Source: Acidobacteriaceae bacterium (GTDB lineage: Bacteria; Acidobacteriota; Terriglobia; Bryobacterales; Bryobacteraceae). Taken from it: a stretch of DNA of 6,587 nt. The notes below the pieces were generated by a model. The model was not told the origin of the DNA and did not search any database. It saw only the letters and a list, made by a program, of their open reading frames with translations. Within the stretch, counting starts at the first letter, position 1. The number at the start of each line of letters is the position of its first letter. Made by a program: the position numbers and the translations under genes. Location of the stretch: contig JAFASD010000034.1 in assembly GCA_019244945.1 (NCBI GenBank), positions 1 through 6,587 on the forward strand. The letters run 5' to 3'. Shown here piece by piece: positions 1-4,282 of the stretch.

Positions 1-1055
1 AGTCCATCAATGCTGACATCAGTCGCTCGCGTGGTCAGCTTCATCGGTCCAATTACGTTTTGGAGAGTCAGGCTCCCCCGATCCAGCCGGATCTCGCCAG
101 GAACTTGCTGGATATCGAGCTGCGTGCGCATGTTCTCTACCCTTGCCGGTTTCGCCAGCTCGCGCAGCGACACAGTACCGGTGTAATCACCGCTGATGGT
201 TACCTGACCGGCCACCTTGGCCAGTTCCACATCAGTACCATGCCCGCGCAGGTCTACAGTCCCGTTCACATTTGTGCACCGCACGAGATCGCTACGCCGG
301 GTATCGATCTTCACATTCCCACGGATATCCTGCAACCGCACACCAGCGTTATCGCTGCTGATATCAATTGCGCCGGTCAGAGAAGAAATGTCAAAATCGC
401 CGACCGTCCCGGTCGCCTCAATGCTTGCGCCTTTGGGTACCGAGAGGTCCAGATCCGTAGTGACCGGCGTCCGCCCGGAAACCTTGTCCTGATTGCAGCG
501 GATCGTAACGGTGTTTCCCTCGACCGCTACATTCACCGGACTCTGAACATTAGCGCTGTCCGCCTCCCGAGCTTCAAAGGCCCGAACGGTTTTATGTCCG
601 TTGACCACGAGGTCCGTTGTTTCAGTGCCGACGATTTTGGCATCGCCGCGAAAATTCTCAATGACGATCCGGGGAGTCTTACCAGCGCTTTTTTCAATCG
701 TATTTACCGAATATTGGTGCTCTTCGCCGAAGGCCTGAACTCCACGCTCGAATCCGACTCGGCGCCACCAGTTATCGGGCCGGCGAACCTCAAAGCTCGT
801 AAGCCCCGCTATGCAAATCAGAATGACTAGAAGCCAACCGCCGCCCGAAATGCCATTTGTCGGAATGGGCGCTCCACGAACGGCTCGAACTGCAATCTCG
901 AAGAGGCCAATGACACCCCAAGCAATCAAAAGGTAAGGCCAATATTGCGCCAGCATCTCGCCAATACGGAACTCAGGAGAAATCGCGTGAATGAGGAACA
1001 GGACACCAATCGCGATCAGAATCAGTGGCCCGGTGACAGAGCCGCGCGCCCTCAT
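1..1055 (-). CDS. DUF4097-family membrane-anchored beta-strand repeat protein (C-terminus beyond window)
   Basis: Reading the complement from ATG at 1055 gives 351 open codons to the window edge, so the C-terminus is missing. Residues about 9-25 and 38-56 are two hydrophobic helices forming a LiaF-like module (GPLILIAIGVLFLI, then YWPYLLIAWG); a third lies near 72-88 (GGGWLLVILICIAGL). From about residue 115 the protein becomes alternating short beta-strands with many Val/Thr/Asp/Gly (for example VEGNTVTIRC, VGDFDISSLTGAIDISS), typical of DUF4097 adhesin-like beta-helical domains, also found in LiaG. It probably sits in the membrane with the beta domain on one face; function is unknown. The start is supported by GGAGG at 1062-1066, 6 nt upstream, and by an ATGA overlap with the preceding gene. 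It is the last gene seen in the sigma-factor operon. The long ORF antisense to it is a shadow. Confidence 0.88.
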   Translation of the reverse strand, partial: MRARGSVTGPLILIAIGVLFLIHAISPEFRIGEMLAQYWPYLLIAWGVIGLFEIAVRAVRGAPIPTNGISGGGWLLVILICIAGLTSFEVRRPDNWWRRVGFERGVQAFGEEHQYSVNTIEKSAGKTPRIVIENFRGDAKIVGTETTDLVVNGHKTVRAFEAREADSANVQSPVNVAVEGNTVTIRCNQDKVSGRTPVTTDLDLSVPKGASIEATGTVGDFDISSLTGAIDISSDNAGVRLQDIRGNVKIDTRRSDLVRCTNVNGTVDLRGHGTDVELAKVAGQVTISGDYTGTVSLRELAKPARVENMRTQLDIQQVPGEIRLDRGSLTLQNVIGPMKLTTRATDVSIDG

Positions 1056-1267
1056 CGCACGCCTCCGGGGGGTGGTAAAGGCGGCTGCTGTTGTGGCATA
1101 GCCATTCGCTCGATGAGCTTCAGAATGCCGAAGGTGATGATGATCAAAGGCCAGGTACGCGAGAACGGGAGGACACCCGCCTGGTGAATGGCAAAGAGAA
1201 CACCGACGATGATCAGCACTACGGGTCCTCGAATCGCCTGAGCGATCAGCACTGCTCTACTGTTCAT
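1052..1267 (-). CDS. Small two-helix membrane protein, LiaF-TM/DUF5668-like
   Basis: This 71-residue protein is almost entirely one module: helix 1 at about residues 14-28 (GPVVLIIVGVLFAIH), a short polar turn, then helix 2 at about 39-52 beginning with W39-P40 (TWPLIIITFGILKLIE). It ends in a proline/glutamine-rich tail (PQQQPPLPPPGG). The module matches the C-terminal part of the upstream gene product and the N-terminus of the downstream one. The ATG overlaps the end of the upstream gene by 11 nt, with a modest GGGGA ribosome site at 1274-1278. Its stop overlaps the next start as ATGA, so translation is probably coupled on both sides. The family resembles the membrane domain of LiaF-type envelope stress proteins; the exact role is unknown. 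It could act as a partner or spacer subunit of the flanking membrane proteins (inference). Confidence 0.82.
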   Translation of the reverse strand: MNSRAVLIAQAIRGPVVLIIVGVLFAIHQAGVLPFSRTWPLIIITFGILKLIERMAMPQQQPPLPPPGGVR

Positions 1268-2006
1268 GGCCGGTCCCCATGAGTTCGTTAGAAGAGTCGC
1301 TCGAAGGCGGAATGTCGGAAGGGCGAGGGCCGGGATTGCTCAGGGGCGCCGGCGAGCTAACCCGTGCGTAGAGCATATACGCTCCCACCAGGATCAGAAT
1401 CAGCGGCCAGAAACGGCCCACCTGCCGGAATTCCAGAACGTGCAGCGAGTCCAAAAGAAACAGCACGCCAACCAGAATCAAAAGCACAGGACCGATGGGC
1501 GCGCGTCCGGTGTACCGGTTTTGCGATAAAAGACTGGACCACTCCTCCGTCCGCACGCCCATCAGGCGTTTCTTGGCCGTATGGTAGGCCTCAAACGGCA
1601 TATAAAAAATAAAGCCGACCAGCATCATCACGAGTAAAGGTTGGCCCGACGTATTGTCCGCGCTGTTGAGCAGGCTGATCAGGAGTCCGAAAATCACAGC
1701 GTGGACTAAGCCTTTCAGATATTGGCCGTTGTAGATCGCGCCCACTCCGGGAATCCATCCCAGGAAGAAAGCGAGTCCTGGCGACGTATTGGAGGGGGCG
1801 ACGGTGGGCGCTGGGGCGGATTGAGCGTAGGGGTTGTAGGCTGCCGACGCATTCGGTGGGGCTTGGGTTTGGTAATTGGGCATTGGTACGTGGTCCTGGC
1901 AATAAATGGTTCCTTCGTAAGGTCGTTGGCAGAGGGTGCAAAGCGGTCTTCCACAGGAGCGGCAGAACGCCGCCGCGGGTGTCTCTGGATGTAAGTAGCA
2001 GTTCAT
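1257..2006 (-). CDS. B-box zinc-finger multi-pass membrane protein
   Basis: This 249-residue protein opens with a cysteine/histidine cluster matching a B-box-type zinc finger: C3, H6, C15, C18, C23, C26, C36 and H39, enough ligands for two zinc ions. A Pro/Ala/Asn-rich linker (about 42-76) follows. Residues 77-113 are a hydrophobic segment with a G-W-I-P-G-x-G-x-I-Y-N-G-Q-Y pattern like TM2-type membrane domains. Another helix spans about 123-138. A LiaF-like pair lies at 171-185 (IGPVLLILVGVLFLL) and 199-213 (FWPLILILVGAYML). The C-terminus is Ser/Pro-rich and probably disordered. The start forms ATGA with the anti-sigma stop and is preceded by a GGGGGA site. Such proteins, annotated as B-box zinc-finger proteins, are common in Acidobacteriota, but their function is not established. 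Placement behind an anti-sigma gene suggests a membrane signalling role (inference). Confidence 0.85.
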   Translation of the reverse strand: MNCYLHPETPAAAFCRSCGRPLCTLCQRPYEGTIYCQDHVPMPNYQTQAPPNASAAYNPYAQSAPAPTVAPSNTSPGLAFFLGWIPGVGAIYNGQYLKGLVHAVIFGLLISLLNSADNTSGQPLLVMMLVGFIFYMPFEAYHTAKKRLMGVRTEEWSSLLSQNRYTGRAPIGPVLLILVGVLFLLDSLHVLEFRQVGRFWPLILILVGAYMLYARVSSPAPLSNPGPRPSDIPPSSDSSNELMGTGHEQ

Positions 2007-2638
2007 TTTTTCTTTTCCCCCTGATCTGGCGCGGCGCCAGCGTTGTTGTTTTTCAGTTGCTGATTTTTCTCAGCGGAGCGCTTCTGCGGCGTTTGTTTCG
2101 CAGAAGCTGCGTCTTGCTGATCTTCCAAATTCTTCAGCCGGCTCTCAAATTCATAGACCAGCCGTACGTTTTCGTAATATTTGACAGCACGATCTTTCAG
2201 GCGGAATGCCTTGTCTTCCATGCCGCTCCAGATCCTCACTGGATTGAGGTCCGCAGCTTGAATCTGCTGGACCTTTGCGCCGGTGCAACGCTCGAGCATG
2301 GCGAACGACAAAATCGTCATCGCCATGCCCATCGCCAGCCGCGGCTGCAATAGGGGCTGCAGCCACTTAATGGCAAGCTTGTTCAGCAGTCCCTGCCTTT
2401 CAAACGGCTGGCGCGTTCGCCCCATCGGCGCTTGATAGGCTATCCGCGTGATCAATTCGGACGGCGGCACAACCTCTTCGACGCGCTTCAACAGCGCCAG
2501 CCCCGCAGCGACGTCGGGCATGAATTCGCGGCAACCGTTGCAAGAAGAGGCGTGCGCTTCAAGCGCCGCGCGGTCTGCCGGTCCCAGAGTGCCGTCGAGG
2601 TAATCGGCTAAAAGAGTCTCGAATTCCGTGCAGTTCAT
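2003..2638 (-). CDS. Anti-sigma factor with putative zinc-finger (zf-HC2)
   Basis: The 211-residue product begins with the zinc-associated anti-sigma fold: C3 and an H29-x3-C33-x2-C36 motif within the first 40 residues, preceded by the usual L-x-x-Y-x-D-G-x-L pattern (L10-L18). In this family the domain binds the cognate sigma factor and keeps it from RNA polymerase. A moderately hydrophobic stretch at about 96-115 (including MGMAMTILSFAML) is the only candidate membrane segment. It is short and interrupted by Pro and Arg, so membrane anchoring is likely but not certain. Residues about 140-170 look helical or coiled-coil. The last 45 are Lys/Gln/Asn-rich, ending in KKK. The gene begins 11 nt after the sigma gene and ends overlapping the next start, so sigma and anti-sigma are made together. 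That pairing is the strongest support for the call. Confidence 0.9.
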   Translation of the reverse strand: MNCTEFETLLADYLDGTLGPADRAALEAHASSCNGCREFMPDVAAGLALLKRVEEVVPPSELITRIAYQAPMGRTRQPFERQGLLNKLAIKWLQPLLQPRLAMGMAMTILSFAMLERCTGAKVQQIQAADLNPVRIWSGMEDKAFRLKDRAVKYYENVRLVYEFESRLKNLEDQQDAASAKQTPQKRSAEKNQQLKNNNAGAAPDQGEKKK

Positions 2639-2649
2639 GACGATCGACC

Positions 2650-3330
2650 CTATACCGTAACCTTGTTACGCCTCAGCACGCGCGCTAACTCGGCGCGTCC
2701 GCGATTCAGCCTCGACTTTACCGTTCCCTCCGGGACCTCCAGCACGCGCGCGATCTCCCGGTACTCCAATTCCTGAATGTCCCTCAGAATGACCGCCTCG
2801 CGCAATTCCGGAGATAGTTTCTGAAGAGCGGCCTGAATCAACTCGCCTGCTTCCCGTCCCGCCAGCAACCCCTCTGTCCGCGAGTGCTGCGAAGTCTTTT
2901 CCTCGAGCACGGCCAGCTTGTCCTCAATCGCATCCGTTACCCGCTCGTGCTTGGTTCTGCGGTAATGATCTACGAGCAAGTTCCGCGTTAGCCGCGTCAA
3001 CCAGACCAGGAACGATCCCTCCCCCGAACGGAAGCTCCCGAGCGTTCTGAATACCCGCAGAAATACCTCCTGCGTCAGATCCTGCGCTTCATTCTCCCTG
3101 CCGGTGAAACGGTAGCAGATGGAATGCACACGCCGGGTATGCGCTTTGACGAGCTCTTCCCAAGCGCCCTGTTCTCCGCTTAAACAGCGCTCGACCAGAG
3201 TTGTCTCAGAATCCAAGCGTTGTGCTGTCCCTGCCGCCACCTGCGCCCAATTCCAAGCTGCACCTATCGCCTTCGAGCTTAACGAAGTCTTGGAGCTGAG
3301 CGAAAGTTGCGCAACCGCCGCGGCGGACAT
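2650..3330 (-). CDS. ECF-type RNA polymerase sigma factor (sigma-70 family)
   Basis: This is an alternative sigma factor that directs RNA polymerase to a stress regulon when released by its anti-sigma partner. Region 2 spans about residues 58-128 and contains the polymerase-binding segment (E81-A-Q-D-L-T-Q-E-V-F-L) and the -10 recognition helix (F107-L-V-W-L-T-R-L-T-R-N). Region 4 spans about 164-220 with the helix-turn-helix Y190-R-E-I-A-R-V-L-E-V-P-E-G-T-V-K-S-R. No region 3 is present, as expected for ECF members. At 226 residues it is longer than usual because of a roughly 40-residue N-terminal extension rich in Ser/Ala, partly a doubled S-L-S-S-K. The ATG at 3330 has a good GAGGAA site at 3338-3343, supporting the long form, although GTG at residue 31 cannot be excluded. 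It is the first gene of the five-gene operon, transcribed divergently from nrdR. No convincing autoregulatory ECF promoter was recognised. Confidence 0.94.
   Translation of the reverse strand: MSAAAVAQLSLSSKTSLSSKAIGAAWNWAQVAAGTAQRLDSETTLVERCLSGEQGAWEELVKAHTRRVHSICYRFTGRENEAQDLTQEVFLRVFRTLGSFRSGEGSFLVWLTRLTRNLLVDHYRRTKHERVTDAIEDKLAVLEEKTSQHSRTEGLLAGREAGELIQAALQKLSPELREAVILRDIQELEYREIARVLEVPEGTVKSRLNRGRAELARVLRRNKVTV
3271..3306. repeat. Imperfect 18-nt tandem duplication in the sigma factor N-terminus
   Basis: Two adjacent 18-nt units, 3271-3288 and 3289-3306, agree at 13 of 18 positions by eye. They encode the doubled S-L-S-S-K in the N-terminal extension of the ECF sigma factor. The sequence resembles the GAGCTT...GAAG / GCTGAGCGAA style of dispersed palindromic repeats seen in many bacterial genomes, so it may be a repeat fragment taken into the coding sequence. 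That origin is only a suggestion. Confidence 0.45.
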
Positions 3331-3337
3331 GGTCTAT

Positions 3338-3343
3338 TTCCTC
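3338..3343 (-). promoter_or_regulatory. Ribosome binding site of the ECF sigma gene
   Basis: GAGGAA on the minus strand lies 7 nt before the ATG at 3330. It supports the long N-terminal form of the sigma factor over an internal GTG start, and it sits just downstream of the large leader hairpin. Confidence 0.65.
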
Positions 3344-3352
3344 GAGAGCCTT

Positions 3353-3395
3353 TGTGGCCGCCCCACGGATCGTTTCCGGCATCCCGGCGGCCACA
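3353..3395. repeat. Perfect 10-bp inverted repeat in the divergent intergenic region
   Basis: TGTGGCCGCC at 3353-3362 is exactly complementary to GGCGGCCACA at 3386-3395. Inside the 23-nt loop, GGAT (3367-3370) can also pair with ATCC (3381-3384), extending the hairpin. Read on the minus strand it sits in the sigma operon leader and ends about 9 nt before the GAGGAA ribosome site. There is no T-run on either side, so it is not a standard terminator. It could be an RNA structure affecting translation of the sigma factor or a binding site for a dimeric regulator. Confidence 0.6.
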
Positions 3396-3457
3396 TCCTG
3401 ATAAACGTTAGATAAGCCCTTAAAGTTCGATCTGAGGAAAGAAGATAGGCTTAATTC

Positions 3458-3919
3458 GTGACCTGCCCGTTTTGTGGCCATCGTGAAGATAAAGTAATCG
3501 ATTCCCGAGAGAGCAAGGAGGGGGATTCTATCCGGAGGCGGCGTCAGTGCTTAGCCTGTGAGCGCCGGTTCACGACCTACGAACGTTGCGACGAAGTACC
3601 CTACATGGTCATCAAAAAAGACGGAAGGCGGGAAAAATTCGACCGGCAGAAAGTGCTGAACGGGCTGCTGCGGGCTTGCGAGAAGCGCCCCATCAGCATG
3701 GGAAAGCTTGCAGAACTGGTGGATGAGATCGAATCGGGGCTATTTGAGAGTCTCGACCGTGAGTTGCCGACTACGCTTATCGGCGAACGCTTGATGGAGC
3801 GCCTACGTTCGTTAGACAAGATCGCGTATGTCAGGTTTGCTTCGGTCTATCGGGATTTTCAGGACGTGGAGGAATTCCTGGGGGAACTCAAAAGCGTCAT
3901 TCCTCACCGGAAAGCGTAA
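3458..3919 (+). CDS. nrdR: Transcriptional repressor NrdR
   Basis: NrdR is a nucleotide-sensing repressor of ribonucleotide reductase genes that binds NrdR boxes in their promoters. The 153-residue length is normal for the family. The N-terminal zinc ribbon has C3, C6, C31 and C34 in the typical context (M-T-C-P-F-C-G-H at the start, R-R-R-F-T-T-Y-E-R at 36-43, the first R being residue 36). Residues about 49-139 form the ATP-cone, with the characteristic V-I-K-K-D-G-R-R-E-K-F (51-61) that binds ATP/dATP. The start is GTG at 3458, fixed because the zinc-ribbon Cys pair begins at residue 3. An AGG eight nt upstream, within a purine-rich stretch (GAGGAAAGAAGATAGG), serves as ribosome site. It is transcribed alone, divergently from the sigma operon. 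No ribonucleotide reductase gene or NrdR box is visible in the window, so it acts on genes elsewhere. Confidence 0.97.
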   Translation: MTCPFCGHREDKVIDSRESKEGDSIRRRRQCLACERRFTTYERCDEVPYMVIKKDGRREKFDRQKVLNGLLRACEKRPISMGKLAELVDEIESGLFESLDRELPTTLIGERLMERLRSLDKIAYVRFASVYRDFQDVEEFLGELKSVIPHRKA

Positions 3920-3931
3920 ATCTCCGGGAAG

Positions 3932-3940
3932 TTTTCCACA
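3932..3940 (+). promoter_or_regulatory. DnaA-box-like 9-mer
   Basis: TTTTCCACA fits the relaxed DnaA-box consensus TTWTNCACA. It lies 13 nt after the nrdR stop and about 110 nt upstream of the rpoD -10. It is a single copy with no neighbouring dnaA, dnaN or AT-rich unwinding region, so an origin is not indicated. It could be a chance match. Confidence 0.25.
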
Positions 3941-4026
3941 GCTTTTAGTTTGATGTTTTTGCGCCGGTAAAGCTACTTATCTTTTGTGTAACCAACCACT
4001 TTGGGGGACATCTTCCTAATAGGGTT

Positions 4027-4055
4027 TTCTTTTCAGCCCGGAAACCGGGTATAAT
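4027..4055 (+). promoter_or_regulatory. Predicted rpoD promoter (perfect -10, weak -35)
   Basis: TATAAT at 4050-4055 is an exact housekeeping -10 hexamer, oriented toward rpoD with a start site expected near 4062. The -35 is poor: TTCTTT at 4027-4032 gives 17-bp spacing but matches the consensus only at its first two bases, and TTTTCT at 4025-4030 gives 19-bp spacing. No extended -10 TG is present. A weak -35 beside a perfect -10 fits a promoter dependent on an activator or blocked by a spacer-binding repressor. Confidence 0.55.
4037..4049. repeat. 13-bp palindrome abutting the rpoD -10
   Basis: CCCGG AAA CCGGG is a perfect 5-bp inverted repeat with a 3-nt centre, ending at the base before TATAAT. 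In this position, inside the -35/-10 spacer, it would suit an operator for a small dimeric DNA-binding protein. Its GC-rich composition also makes coincidence plausible. Confidence 0.45.
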
Positions 4056-4202
4056 TGGGGCGCGCAATAACTTACAGGTTTGGCACCCGCATTCCGGCTC
4101 TGGACCGGCGCTGTCAAGAACTGTCCCGACTCCACGACGAGGATTTTAGCACTATTGTGAGGTTACGGTTGAGTAGGTGTATCCCCTTTCCCATTGAGCA
4201 TA

Positions 4203-4232
4203 CCGGCGGCAGTCCAGCGAGACTGCATCCGG
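4203..4232 (+). other. Hairpin in the rpoD 5' leader
   Basis: GCAGTC (4209-4214) pairs with GACTGC (4221-4226) across a 6-nt loop. After a 2x2 internal loop, CCGG (4203-4206) pairs with CCGG (4229-4232), giving 10 base pairs in all. It ends about 34 nt before the rpoD ribosome site. No U-run follows, so it is not an intrinsic terminator. A role in message stability or translation is possible. Confidence 0.4.
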
Positions 4233-4266
4233 CGTGCCGAAGAGACTAGCAGGTGGCGTGCAGGCA

Positions 4267-4273
4267 GAGGTGA
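4267..4273 (+). promoter_or_regulatory. Ribosome binding site that fixes the rpoD start
   Basis: GAGGTGA is complementary over seven bases to the 3' end of 16S rRNA and lies 9 nt before GTG at 4283. The TGA in this same site (4271-4273) is in frame with rpoD, so no longer N-terminus is possible. Confidence 0.7.
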
Positions 4274-4282
4274 GCAGGTAAG

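Larger units (their letters stand above)
3920..4282 (+). other. Non-coding gap between nrdR and rpoD: promoter region and long leader
   Basis: This 363-bp gap contains no convincing gene. Its first part holds a DnaA-box-like 9-mer and no recognisable terminator for nrdR. A strong -10 hexamer lies at 4050-4055, so transcription probably starts near 4062 and the rpoD message carries a leader of about 220 nt. The leader has a hairpin at 4203-4232 and a short direct repeat GGCGTGC (4231-4237 and 4255-4261). An ORF of 64 codons in the rpoD frame ends at the TAG at 4247-4249. It begins inside the -10 element and has no family features, so it was not called. A small RNA within the leader cannot be excluded. 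Confidence 0.6.

Noticed and set aside
60..830. 256-codon plus-strand ORF opposite the DUF4097 gene
   Set aside because: The minus-strand frame has recognisable domains, a ribosome site and an operon overlap. The plus-strand translation has no family features and is a high-GC shadow.
3371..3380. GGAAAC on the minus strand as an ECF-type -35 for autoregulation of the sigma operon
   Set aside because: No matching -10 (CGTC/TCTGA-like) occurs at 15-17 bp, and the site lies inside the loop of the leader hairpin.
3400..3415. GATAA repeated at 11-bp spacing with a central AACGTT between the divergent genes
   Set aside because: Only five-base repeats; too short to separate from chance, and no matching -35/-10 pair was found around them.
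3206..3481. 91-codon minus-strand ORF covering the sigma start, the intergenic region and the nrdR start
   Set aside because: It overlaps the sigma gene by 125 nt in another frame and runs antisense into nrdR. It has no recognised domain and would erase the divergent promoter region.
4055..4249. 64-codon ORF upstream of rpoD in the same frame
   Set aside because: Its only start lies inside the -10 element, it has no ribosome site or family resemblance, and it ends before rpoD. Treated as leader sequence.
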